DNA of 64,000 bases from Bacteroidota bacterium (GTDB taxonomy: Bacteria > Bacteroidota > Bacteroidia > Sphingobacteriales > Sphingobacteriaceae). A program made the position numbers and the translations under genes. The DNA lies in the NCBI GenBank assembly GCA_013288685.1, contig JABDBM010000001.1, forward strand, positions 62,001-126,000, given 5' to 3'. The notes below the pieces were generated by a model. The model was not told the DNA's origin. It worked only from the letters and a program-made list of their open reading frames with translations, and ran no database searches. Below, one piece after another: positions 41,844 through 50,080 of this stretch; within the stretch, counting starts at the first letter, position 1; each line of letters opens with the position of its first letter.

Positions 41844-42941
41844 TTAAAAGCGGGTACTTTGTGATTTTATATCAAAAGCATCGCGCAAGCCAACGGTTAC
41901 CAGGTTAAAAGCGTACACCAAGAGCATAATAGCCAACCCGGGAGCAATAGCCAAAAAGGCCGAATCCATTACAATATAGCCATAATGCTCCTTAATCATG
42001 CTGCCCCAGGTAGGCATTGGCGGCTGTGCGCCGAAGCCCAAAAAACTTAGTCCGGCCTCTAATAATATAGCCGACGCAAAGTTGGAGGAGGCAATAACCA
42101 GGATAGGCCCAATTATATTTGGCAAAATATGCCTGCTGATGATGCGGCGATTGCTAAACCCTAAGGAGCGTGCCGCTTCAATATATTCTACCTGTTTTAA
42201 GCTCATTACCTGCCCGCGTACTACCCTTGCCACTTCAACCCACATGGACAAACCCACCGCAATAAATATTTGCCACAGGCCCTTGCCCAGTGCAAATGAT
42301 ATGGCTATAACCAGCAACAAGGCAGGGAGCGACCACAAGATATTCATGAGCCAGCTTAAGGTCGCATCAATCCATCCACCAAAATAACCGGCTATTGCGC
42401 CAATGGTTACGCCTAATAGCATACTAATGATAACCGCCATTAGTCCAACCGAAAGGGATATTCTTGTTCCCAACAACAGGCGGCTCAACAAATCGCGACC
42501 GTAAACGTCGGTGCCCAGCCAAAAGGTTTTAAAAACAATTACGCCCCGGCGGAGGCTGGGGGGTAATAAATAAGCTTTCTTTTCCGGTTTGTCTTCGGTA
42601 CCGATGTATTCATCAACATAAACTGAATCTTTTGCAAAGTGGTAATCAGTAATCGGAATATCGTGGTAAAAGGATGGCTGACCGGAAAGCATCTTCCTAA
42701 AAATATTAACGGTATCCACAGGCTCGGGTTTGCGTAGCCGCAGGAACATGAATGTCGAACCGGGCTTTTTGATGCTTAGCTGTATCGTCATGTTATTAGC
42801 CATTGGAGTAGAATCGGGCATAATTAAATATCCCAATATGGCCACTAATAACGTGATGATGATGAATACCAGGCCGGCAACGGCAATTTTATTGCGCTTA
42901 AATATTTTCCAGGTGCGTTGCGAGGGACTAAGATCAGTCAA
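41844..42941 (-). CDS. Dipeptide/oligopeptide ABC transporter permease (DppC/OppC-like)
   Basis: A 365-residue inner-membrane permease. The N-terminal part has one helix (KIAVAGLVFIIITLLVAILGY) after SPSQRTWKIFKRN, then a periplasmic insert of about 90 residues longer than usual. The BPD_transp_1 domain (about 160-350) has the EAA loop EAARSLGFSNRRIISRHILPN. The start is TTG; an in-frame stop lies six codons upstream. The matching DppB-like permease is 4.8 kb away at 47726 with unrelated genes between; no solute-binding protein or ATPase is in the window. Confidence 0.9.
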   Translation of the reverse strand: MTDLSPSQRTWKIFKRNKIAVAGLVFIIITLLVAILGYLIMPDSTPMANNMTIQLSIKKPGSTFMFLRLRKPEPVDTVNIFRKMLSGQPSFYHDIPITDYHFAKDSVYVDEYIGTEDKPEKKAYLLPPSLRRGVIVFKTFWLGTDVYGRDLLSRLLLGTRISLSVGLMAVIISMLLGVTIGAIAGYFGGWIDATLSWLMNILWSLPALLLVIAISFALGKGLWQIFIAVGLSMWVEVARVVRGQVMSLKQVEYIEAARSLGFSNRRIISRHILPNIIGPILVIASSNFASAILLEAGLSFLGFGAQPPMPTWGSMIKEHYGYIVMDSAFLAIAPGLAIMLLVYAFNLVTVGLRDAFDIKSQSTRF

Positions 42942-42977
42942 AGCGGTTGTTTTTGGCTAAAGATAGGGGAAAGTTTG

Positions 42978-43096
42978 CAGTTTTCAGGGGGCGGCTTGCA
43001 GTTTGAGACGGACATCGGGAAAGTTGGCAGCGGGTAGTTGGACGTGGCACTGCCAACTGTGAAGCATGCCCACTGCAAACTGCCCACTGAAACCTG
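42978..43096. repeat. Nested inverted repeat
   Basis: Outer arms at 42978-43002 and 43072-43096 match at 21 of 25 positions (CAGTTTTCAGGGGGC against its complement). An inner 9-bp stem AGTTGGCAG / CTGCCAACT lies at 43022-43030 and 43050-43058. It fills the gap between the permease and glycosyltransferase genes. Confidence 0.65.
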
Positions 43097-44248
43097 CTAC
43101 CTCACCACCCTTCCTTTCCAGGTATAGGTAGTGGCATTGCCGATAAACCCGATGTAAATTAAATAAATAACGTGCAGCGGGATGATAATAATAAGCAACC
43201 ATACCAATTTTACGCGTTTAAAAAACCGGGCTATAGGTAGTAAAAACATCAGTTCGAACAGGTATTTTAAGATAAATTGCAGCGCAAAAACTTTGAAAAA
43301 CAAAACATCATAAAACCCTAAACCAGCATTTACCAATAGTGATACGTTGAACAGCCAGATGGAAACCAAAACGGCCACTACTTTTTTGTCTTTATACTTT
43401 ACCGATTTGGATGCCCAGCGGCGGCGCTGCTGCATAAATTCTTTCAGGTTGGGTTTGGCGTGGGTAAATACCACTGCATCGTATCGTTTTAAAAAGCCGA
43501 TCTTCCCGGGAAAACGCACAGCCACTTTTTGCAACAGCAGTTCATCATCGCCCGAAGCCAACTCGTCAATTCCTTTAAAACCGCCTACTTCGTAAAATAC
43601 ATCTTTTCGATAAGCCAGGTTGGCTCCGTTGCAGGTGGATGCACGGCCATTGCCTATAAATGCGGCGCCAACGCCAATGAGGTAACTAAATTCCAGCGTT
43701 TGCATCCGTTCGAACAAGGATTTTTCCTCGAAATAGCCTACCGGGGAGGAGACCATTACCGGATTGTGCTGTTCATAGTAGCCTACCACTGTTGACAGCC
43801 ATTTGCTGCCCATACGGCAATCGGCATCGGTAGCTACCATCAGCTCGCCGGTTGATAGTTTGATGGCATCAGCAATAGCTTTCTTTTTGTACGAGTTTAG
43901 CGGCTTATCTTCATTCAACTGCAATAGTTGAACGCCCCTGTCGGCGTAGCTTTTAATGATTTGTGAGGTGCGGTCGGTTGAGTGATCGTCGACTATTATA
44001 ATTTCGGTCAGATGTTTGGGGTAATCCTGGGCCAGTATATCTTCAATAGTTAAATGTATTTTTTCCTCCTCGTTACGGGCGGCAATCATCACTGTTACTT
44101 TGGTGGTGAAACCGGAGGTTTTTATTTGAGGGCGCTTTACAGCTGCCCATCCAACAATAAGATAAACCAATACCGACAGGTAGAAGACGGTAAGCAATAA
44201 CGACGGAATACTAAGCAGTGCGATCAAAGAATTTGAGTTTAAATACAA
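43097..44248 (-). CDS. Glycosyltransferase family 2, membrane-bound
   Basis: A 383-residue enzyme with an N-terminal membrane helix, a GT-A domain and three or more C-terminal helices. GT2 motifs: VTVMIAARNEEEKIHLTIED (partly quoted), IIIVDDHSTDRT, the metal-binding ATDADCRMG, and QRRRWASKSVKY, which resembles processive QxxRW enzymes. The start is uncertain: TTG at 44248 overlaps the upstream flippase gene by 38 bases, and another TTG at 44227 would overlap less. It forms a pair with the LPG-synthase-TM-like gene, suggesting modification or export of a lipid-linked sugar. Confidence 0.88.
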   Translation of the reverse strand: MYLNSNSLIALLSIPSLLLTVFYLSVLVYLIVGWAAVKRPQIKTSGFTTKVTVMIAARNEEEKIHLTIEDILAQDYPKHLTEIIIVDDHSTDRTSQIIKSYADRGVQLLQLNEDKPLNSYKKKAIADAIKLSTGELMVATDADCRMGSKWLSTVVGYYEQHNPVMVSSPVGYFEEKSLFERMQTLEFSYLIGVGAAFIGNGRASTCNGANLAYRKDVFYEVGGFKGIDELASGDDELLLQKVAVRFPGKIGFLKRYDAVVFTHAKPNLKEFMQQRRRWASKSVKYKDKKVVAVLVSIWLFNVSLLVNAGLGFYDVLFFKVFALQFILKYLFELMFLLPIARFFKRVKLVWLLIIIIPLHVIYLIYIGFIGNATTYTWKGRVVR

Positions 44249-45185
44249 ATACAGAACCTAAAATAGCTGGAATTATCAGGTTAATAATATAAATAACCGA
44301 AACACCAGCAATTACAGCAACGGTTTGATGGGTTACGAACTTAAATATAGTGCCTGCGGTGAGCGCCCTTACGCCAATGTCCAACAAATCTAACGATGGT
44401 ACAGCCGACTGAACGAAGAAAAAAACAAACATCAGTAAGGCTATTTGCCAAATAGGTATTTCGGGTACCAGCAAGTGGATAATCAGGTAATATTGAAAGG
44501 TAAAAACCAAAAACCGCGCCAGGCAAAACCACATGATATGCAATAGTTCTATGCTTTTGTACTTGCCCATAATATCAAAAAAACGATGGAATTTCTTAAG
44601 GAATTTGATACGGTTAAGCAAGTATACCATCCATTTGATATGGAAATAAAAAACGAGCATTACAATCATGAACCCAACCGCAACCACAGTAATGCCCAGC
44701 ATAAACCATTGATTGAGCGGAATAAATGTATACAAGAACCATACGCTGGCACCAGCCCCCAGCACATTGGTGATTACATTTTGCCCGAACGAACCCACTG
44801 CCATAGCAAAAACGCCGTGGATGCGTTTTCGATTGGGCAAAAACATCACCCTGCCACCATATTCGCCAATGCGGTTGGGCGTAAATACGGCCCAGGCTAA
44901 TCCGCAAAAAACGGCTTCAATAGCCTTCCAAACCGACATGGGATACAGAATCCGGGTTAAATGCCACCACTTTAATGATTCGAGCACCCAGTTTACCACC
45001 ATTAACAACACGATAAATACAAGGGTAATGATCACCCTATCGTGGCTGATGTGGGCAATAGAAATTTTAAAGTGCTTATAGTTATCGCTATTTTTTAAAA
45101 TGCGGTGATACACATACCAAAACGTTAGCAATAAAATGCCAAGCTTAAGCAGATACGAAAACAGTTTTTTAGCGCGGGCAGTCAA
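44211..45185 (-). CDS. Lysylphosphatidylglycerol-synthase TM region / UPF0104-like membrane protein
   Basis: A 324-residue polytopic protein with about eight hydrophobic segments and no soluble catalytic domain. It follows the PF03706 pattern: AIEAVFCGLAWAVFTPNRIGEYGGR is the conserved loop (quoted core TPNRIGEYGGR), and ALLMFVFFFVQSAVPSLDLLDIGVR follows later. Members of this family flip or transfer lipid-linked groups. The start is TTG; an in-frame stop lies 11 codons upstream and no ATG is available. It overlaps the glycosyltransferase gene and is probably its partner. Confidence 0.85.
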   Translation of the reverse strand: MTARAKKLFSYLLKLGILLLTFWYVYHRILKNSDNYKHFKISIAHISHDRVIITLVFIVLLMVVNWVLESLKWWHLTRILYPMSVWKAIEAVFCGLAWAVFTPNRIGEYGGRVMFLPNRKRIHGVFAMAVGSFGQNVITNVLGAGASVWFLYTFIPLNQWFMLGITVVAVGFMIVMLVFYFHIKWMVYLLNRIKFLKKFHRFFDIMGKYKSIELLHIMWFCLARFLVFTFQYYLIIHLLVPEIPIWQIALLMFVFFFVQSAVPSLDLLDIGVRALTAGTIFKFVTHQTVAVIAGVSVIYIINLIIPAILGSVFVFKLKFFDRTA

Positions 45186-45239
45186 AAGGTAGCTATTTTG
45201 TGCAAGTTTACGAATTTAGTTCATAGTTGATGGTGAAAA

Positions 45240-45366
45240 AGTCCACGGTCCATAGTCCATGGTAAAAAGATCGTTGGCGCTATCAAAATAACCTCCTGGA
45301 ACCTATTGGGATATTTTATTCAGCGTCTTTCTACTATGGACTATGGACCATCGACTATGGACTCCC
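45240..45366. repeat. Imperfect inverted repeat of CTATGGACTATGGACC words
   Basis: Arms 45240-45262 and 45334-45356 match at 19 of 23 positions. The right part, 45334-45366, also matches 54763-54795 at 28 of 33 positions. Both sites end at the stop codon of a gene. Confidence 0.65.
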
Positions 45367-45370
45367 CCCT

Positions 45371-46213
45371 CTACCTCATTCTCGTTTTCAAAAACGCTAT
45401 GGTATATCCGTAAGCTTCTTTGGTGGCATCGCTGTTATAAATAGGGCTGCTGGGATTAGCGAAACCATGGTCGGCTTCGTATTGGTGTACATATAGTTTT
45501 TTGCCGGCGTTTTTCATATCATCACTAAATTTGGCAACTACCTTTGGGTTTATCCATTGGTCCTTGTTGGCAAAATTGCCCAATACATCGCAGTTAAGCG
45601 TTTTAAGGCGGTTAACATCCTGCTCGGGCATGCCGTAGTACATTACGCAACCTGCTGCCTGTTTGCCCGCCAGTAAGGTGGTTTGCAAACTCCAGCCACC
45701 GCCGAAACACCAGCCAATGGTTGCAATATGTGCCTTAGGGCCAACATAAGCAATGGCGCCGTTAATGATGGCTTTTGCCCGGTCGTCGGTTACGCTTTGC
45801 ATGTATTTGCCGGCATCTTCACGGGTGGTGGCTACTTTGCCGTCGTAAAGGTCCAGATCGAGCACGTTTACATTGCCAAGGGCATTGTAAATTTTTTCGG
45901 ATTCTGCCTTTACAAAATCATTCAGTCCCCACCATTCGTGGATAACGAGAATGTAGTTGTTGGTAGGATTTTTAGCCATCAGGATGTAGGCATTGGCATC
46001 CTTGCCGCCGGTTGTTTGGTAGGTAATGGCTTTGCCAATAGTGCTTTGAAAATGAAATTTGATCGGATTTTTATGCGACATCCGGAAATCTTTATTGGAG
46101 GCCAGCATAGCAAACTGTTGTGTTGCCGATTGTTTACAACATGCCATTTTACTTTGACTAAAAGCCAGTACACTTCCGCAAAGCAGCAATGTTAAAAGGA
46201 AAAGTTTTTTCAT
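45371..46213 (-). CDS. Exported dienelactone hydrolase family protein
   Basis: A 280-residue alpha/beta-hydrolase with a signal peptide (about 1-19, ending LAFSQS). The nucleophile is the cysteine in IGWCFGGGWSLQ, as in dienelactone hydrolases; VIHEWWGLNDFVKAESEK carries the conserved Glu near the oxyanion region, and HGF near the end supplies the histidine. An N-terminal stretch of about 60 residues with two neighbouring cysteines (ACCKQ) precedes the domain. Natural substrates of exported members are largely unknown. Monocistronic, divergent from the 46359 gene. Confidence 0.88.
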   Translation of the reverse strand: MKKLFLLTLLLCGSVLAFSQSKMACCKQSATQQFAMLASNKDFRMSHKNPIKFHFQSTIGKAITYQTTGGKDANAYILMAKNPTNNYILVIHEWWGLNDFVKAESEKIYNALGNVNVLDLDLYDGKVATTREDAGKYMQSVTDDRAKAIINGAIAYVGPKAHIATIGWCFGGGWSLQTTLLAGKQAAGCVMYYGMPEQDVNRLKTLNCDVLGNFANKDQWINPKVVAKFSDDMKNAGKKLYVHQYEADHGFANPSSPIYNSDATKEAYGYTIAFLKTRMR

Positions 46214-46280
46214 TGTTTTATGTTTTTTTATGTGATTTTAAAGATTGTTCAATTAAGTGGTTAAACAACCAATATTAGGG

Positions 46281-46288
46281 TATTTTTG
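46281..46288 (+). promoter_or_regulatory. -7 promoter box (TATTTTTG) for the 222-residue gene
   Basis: It matches TAnnTTTG and lies 71 bases before the ATG. No clear -33 box. Confidence 0.35.
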
Positions 46289-46358
46289 TTTGCGAACATA
46301 TAATAGTTACGTTAATAAATTGGCAAAGGTTGTAACTTACGCAAATCATATTTAACCA

Positions 46359-47027
46359 ATGGACCCAGAATTTATAACCTACCAAAAATTTAACGACCCA
46401 GCTTTGGCGGAAGAACTTGCTGAACAATTAGATAAACATCATATAGCTTATGCGCTGGATGAAGAATCATTCAGGTTTGATCCCGGTATGGTTTTGAGCC
46501 ATGCAACCAGGGAATATACGGTAAAAATAAAGGCGGAAGACTTTGAAAAGGTAAATGAACTGTTAAAGCAGGAAGAGATTGAAGATGTTAGCAAAATAGA
46601 CCAGGATTATTATCTGTTTAGCTTTACCGACGACGAATTGATGGATGTGATAGCCAAAGCCGATGAGTGGAACCCCTTTGATATAGTGCTTGCCCGTAAG
46701 CTGCTTGCCGAAAGGGGTAAAAACATAACCGATGAACAAATAGCAATAATTCACAAAAAAAGAATTGAGGAATTAAAAGCGCCGGATGCGCCGCAAACCT
46801 TTTGGATAGTTATTGGATATTTGGTTGCTTTGGTTGGCGGTGTAATGGGAATTTTTATAGGCTGGTATTTATTTAAAGGCAAAAAAACACTGCCTAATGG
46901 CGAAAGGGTTTTTGAATACAGCGAGAATGACAGGCACCACGGTAAACGGATATTTTATTTATCGATTGTAGTTTTTGTGATTGCTGTTGGGTTTAAGTTA
47001 GCGCCGGTGTTTTCGAAAAATTATTAA
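46359..47027 (+). CDS. Membrane protein with DUF2007-like N-terminus
   Basis: A 222-residue protein. Residues 1-70 (YQKFNDPALAEELAEQLDKHH, quoted in part, then VKIKAEDFEKVNELLKQEE) look like the DUF2007/putative signal-transducing fold, a ferredoxin-like domain. A helical linker follows, then two transmembrane helices (about 147-170 and 200-218) separated by a basic, polar loop. Function is unknown. It is convergent with aroK across a strong hairpin. Confidence 0.7.
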   Translation: MDPEFITYQKFNDPALAEELAEQLDKHHIAYALDEESFRFDPGMVLSHATREYTVKIKAEDFEKVNELLKQEEIEDVSKIDQDYYLFSFTDDELMDVIAKADEWNPFDIVLARKLLAERGKNITDEQIAIIHKKRIEELKAPDAPQTFWIVIGYLVALVGGVMGIFIGWYLFKGKKTLPNGERVFEYSENDRHHGKRIFYLSIVVFVIAVGFKLAPVFSKNY

Positions 47028-47039
47028 TTACCGAAGAGT

Positions 47040-47072
47040 AGATTTGCGAAGTTTTTAAAACTTCGCAAATCT
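47040..47072. terminator. Bidirectional terminator hairpin between convergent genes
   Basis: A perfect 15-bp stem AGATTTGCGAAGTTT / AAACTTCGCAAATCT with a three-base loop starts 12 bases after the plus-strand stop and abuts the aroK stop on the minus strand. A short T-run follows on the plus side. Confidence 0.75.
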
Positions 47073-47615
47073 TTAAACCTGCTTCGTGAGTGACTGTATT
47101 ACCTTATCGGCCGTTAAGCCTAACCCATCGGTAATAACCGTAGCCTGCATATAAAATGGATCCCTTTCAGTTAGTTTATCAGCAATAAAAGTTACCAATG
47201 CTTCGCCATGTTTTTCGCGCAGCAGGGGGCGTTTTTCCTTTTCTTTTTCCAGTCGGCCGGCTAAGGTTTTAGCGGGCAGTTTAATGTAAACTGATTGGCC
47301 ATGGGTATTTATCCATTGTATATTGTCAAAAAAACAAGGCAGACCACCACCAGTGGATACTACCGCATTTTCGGGATAGCTGGTTTGTTTTAACACTGCT
47401 GATTCCAGCTTGCGGAAAGATTCTTCTCCATATTGGGCGAAGTATTGCGTAATGGTCATGCCTTCCTGTGCTTCCAGGATATGGTCAAGGTCCATAAAAT
47501 CTACACCCAGGCGGTTTGCAAGCCGGCGACCTAAGGTGGTTTTACCGCTGCCCATAAAGCCTATCAGGAAAATGAGGCCCAAGCCTTTAGTGGTCTCTTT
47601 AAAATTCTTATCCAT
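47073..47615 (-). CDS. aroK: Shikimate kinase
   Basis: A 180-residue P-loop kinase that phosphorylates shikimate in the aromatic-amino-acid pathway. Walker A is FMGSGKTTLGRRLA; DLDHILEAQEG carries the shikimate-binding Asp; SFRKLESAVL and STGGGLPCF complete the substrate site, and RPLL the lid/adenine region. Length is normal. It is downstream of a permease and the DoxX gene on the same strand, 110 bases from the permease. Confidence 0.97.
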   Translation of the reverse strand: MDKNFKETTKGLGLIFLIGFMGSGKTTLGRRLANRLGVDFMDLDHILEAQEGMTITQYFAQYGEESFRKLESAVLKQTSYPENAVVSTGGGLPCFFDNIQWINTHGQSVYIKLPAKTLAGRLEKEKEKRPLLREKHGEALVTFIADKLTERDPFYMQATVITDGLGLTADKVIQSLTKQV

Positions 47616-47725
47616 TATTATACAAATCTACGGATCAGGATAGTTTGGTAAACCCCACTCTTCACCCGCCCCAAGGTAGGAATCGCTCGGGGCCACCGCT
47701 TTTTCCTCAGGCTATGAACCATGAA

Positions 47726-48784
47726 CTACACAAGCTTCACCCTCGGATCGACCCAAACATAAATAATATCCACCAAAATATTTATCACCACAAAAATAAA
47801 GGCAATAAACAGGATAGAACCCATCACCACCGGGAAATCTGCCATCTCCAATGCGTCAACCGTGGTTTTCCCCAGGCCATTATAGCCAAATACATATTCT
47901 ACAAAAAAAGAGCCCGCCAGTAGTGAGGCAAACCAGTTGGCAATAGCGGTTATTACGGGGTTAAGGGCGTTTTTTAACGCATGGCGGTAAATAATGGCAT
48001 TATTACTTAAACCCTTGGCTTTAGCCGTGCGGATATAATCCTGCGCCAGCACATCAAGCATAGCGTTGCGGGTAAGCTGCACAATGATGGCCAGCGGACG
48101 CAGACCCAAGGTAACCATGGGCAAAATTAGGTTGCGCCAGCTAATAACTTCGCCCTTGAAGGGATCGTAAGTGTACAAGCTGCCCGACATGTTCAAGCCA
48201 GTATACTTCGTTAATTCGAAACCAAATATCCAGGCGATAATAATGCCGGCAAAAAACGAAGGAGCCGATACGCCTAAAGTAGAAAAGCCGATGGCCAGTT
48301 TATCAATCCAGGTATTTTGATGTACCGCGCTGATCACACCTAAAAATACCCCGATAATGATGGCAAAAAGCATAGCCGTTGTGGCCAGCACCAGGGTGTT
48401 GGGTATAACTTCGAGCAATAACTTCGCTACCTCTTTATGGGTTTGATAAGAACGCCGTAAATAGGGCCATTTTATAGCCAGCACTTTTGCCGAAGACACC
48501 CGGAACAGTTTTACATAATGATAGCGCTGTTGCTCGTTGCTGGTATTTAAGTGGATACCAATGGGCGATAGGTCGTTTAAATAATAAACAAATTGTACAG
48601 GTACAGGTTTATCCAAACCAAATTCCTTGCGTACAGCTTGTAGTGATTGTACATCGGCGCGTTGTCCCTGGGTCATGCGTGCAGGGTCCACCGGTAAAAT
48701 ATTGAACAGAAAAAATACCACTACCACAATACCCAGCATTACTGCCATACCATAAAATAGCTTACGGACGAGGTAGGAGACCAT
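47726..48784 (-). CDS. Dipeptide/oligopeptide ABC transporter permease (DppB/OppB-like)
   Basis: A 352-residue inner-membrane permease. It has the DppB-type opening YLVRKLFYGMAVMLGIVVVVFFLFNILP (core VVVFFLFNILPVDPARM), a periplasmic insert, then the BPD_transp_1 domain with RTAKAKGLSNNAIIYRHALKN as EAA loop. The C-terminus ends VDPRVKL, as usual for DppB. It starts five bases after the DoxX-like gene. Its likely partner, the DppC-like permease at 41844, is separated by six genes. Confidence 0.92.
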   Translation of the reverse strand: MVSYLVRKLFYGMAVMLGIVVVVFFLFNILPVDPARMTQGQRADVQSLQAVRKEFGLDKPVPVQFVYYLNDLSPIGIHLNTSNEQQRYHYVKLFRVSSAKVLAIKWPYLRRSYQTHKEVAKLLLEVIPNTLVLATTAMLFAIIIGVFLGVISAVHQNTWIDKLAIGFSTLGVSAPSFFAGIIIAWIFGFELTKYTGLNMSGSLYTYDPFKGEVISWRNLILPMVTLGLRPLAIIVQLTRNAMLDVLAQDYIRTAKAKGLSNNAIIYRHALKNALNPVITAIANWFASLLAGSFFVEYVFGYNGLGKTTVDALEMADFPVVMGSILFIAFIFVVINILVDIIYVWVDPRVKLV

Positions 48785-48789
48785 TGTTT

Positions 48790-49959
48790 CTATTGCTGAA
48801 AATATTTCTTGGTTAACTCATCCAAATTAGGCATGGAATGATAGTGCCATTTGTTAATCACTGTTCCATTCTTCATCAGGAATATTCCGGGATTGGCCCG
48901 CACCATTGTTTTTAGCGGAACGCCGTCGGCATAAAATATCTCGACAGCTAAATGATGTGCTTTGCTAAATGCCTCGGCATCAGCCGCAGAGTTTGAAGTG
49001 AGCAGTACCGTACGGGTGTTGAAATTTTGCTGTAGATTGATGGCCAGTGCGTTTAACCGGTTAATGGCATCGATATTGGTTGTGCTTAAATCATAAGCAA
49101 CAATAATTACGTTATTGTATGGATTGGTGAGCAACTCATTATTGTAATTGGTGCCTTGTGCATCCTGGATACCTAAATCCATAATCTTGGGCGAAAATCC
49201 TTTTTTTACCAGCCGGCTTTCGGGTTCGCCTACTACTTCCCAGTTATTATCTTTCCAGATGTTGCTGCTCAGGTAGTCGGTGTTGTTCATCACCTTAGTT
49301 TCTTTTGTTTTTTTATTTTTAAGATGATAGGTGAGTTCAAACTCATCGGGTTTTGCGCCCGGTGGGGTTTTCATCTCATCGGGGATATTGGCGCCTACTT
49401 TATAGGGTAAAAAATCAATTACCGGTAAAAAGTTGTAGGTATATAAGCCCAAACCCACGGATATAATGGCGGCTAATATCAACAGCATATCAGCTGTTTT
49501 GGCAATAAAAAGCGGTTGTATTTGGGTGCGATTAAAAAACAGCAGCAATATCAGCAACAGCAAAAACAAATCTTTGCTGAACGACTGCCAGGGTGTTAAC
49601 GGAATAGCATCGCCAAAGCAGCCGCAGGTTTGCACAACCTGGAAGTAGGCCGAATAAAATGTTAAAAATGCAAAAAAGATGATAAGCAGTAATAGGCCCC
49701 ATGCTACCGATTTAGCGCGAACGCCAATTAATAATGCAAAGCCCAATACCATTTCCAATGCGCACAGTACAATGGCCAATGTTAATGACAGTCCACTTAA
49801 AAAAGTAAGGTGAAAAACCTCAAAATATTCTTCCAGTTTGTACGAAAAGCCCAGTGGATCGTTAATTTTAACAAGACCGGAAAATATAAAAAGCAGCCCC
49901 ACAAATATCCTGGCTGCCCATAGCCACCATGTTGTTGAATTATTATTGATTTTATTCAT
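48790..49959 (-). CDS. BT_3928-type DoxX/MauE membrane protein with thioredoxin-like tail
   Basis: A 389-residue protein. The N-terminal half has four or more helices of the DoxX/MauE type: ARIFVGLLFIFSGLVKINDP is the conserved opening (quoted), and QVVQTCGCFGDAIPLTPW carries the paired cysteines typical of MauE-like redox proteins. The C-terminal soluble half (about 200-389) looks thioredoxin-like, with no visible CxxC. The family is conserved in Bacteroidota and may transfer electrons across the membrane or aid periplasmic folding. It is divergent from folP over about 120 bases filled by an inverted repeat. Confidence 0.85.
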   Translation of the reverse strand: MNKINNNSTTWWLWAARIFVGLLFIFSGLVKINDPLGFSYKLEEYFEVFHLTFLSGLSLTLAIVLCALEMVLGFALLIGVRAKSVAWGLLLLIIFFAFLTFYSAYFQVVQTCGCFGDAIPLTPWQSFSKDLFLLLLILLLFFNRTQIQPLFIAKTADMLLILAAIISVGLGLYTYNFLPVIDFLPYKVGANIPDEMKTPPGAKPDEFELTYHLKNKKTKETKVMNNTDYLSSNIWKDNNWEVVGEPESRLVKKGFSPKIMDLGIQDAQGTNYNNELLTNPYNNVIIVAYDLSTTNIDAINRLNALAINLQQNFNTRTVLLTSNSAADAEAFSKAHHLAVEIFYADGVPLKTMVRANPGIFLMKNGTVINKWHYHSMPNLDELTKKYFQQ

Positions 49960-49984
49960 TTTCTTTGTTGAAATGTCGTACTTT

Positions 49985-50073
49985 TTGTTGTAAAGTTGGA
50001 ACGTTGTAAAGTTGAAATGTTATTTTAATATTCACCAACTTTAAAACATTACAACCTTTCAACATTACAACAA
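49985..50073. repeat. Imperfect inverted repeat of TTGTAAAGTTG words
   Basis: Arms 49985-50013 and 50045-50073 match at 25 of 29 positions. It occupies most of the gap between the divergent DoxX and folP genes, so it overlaps their promoter region and ends seven bases before the folP GTG. Confidence 0.65.
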
Positions 50074-50080
50074 TTTACCA

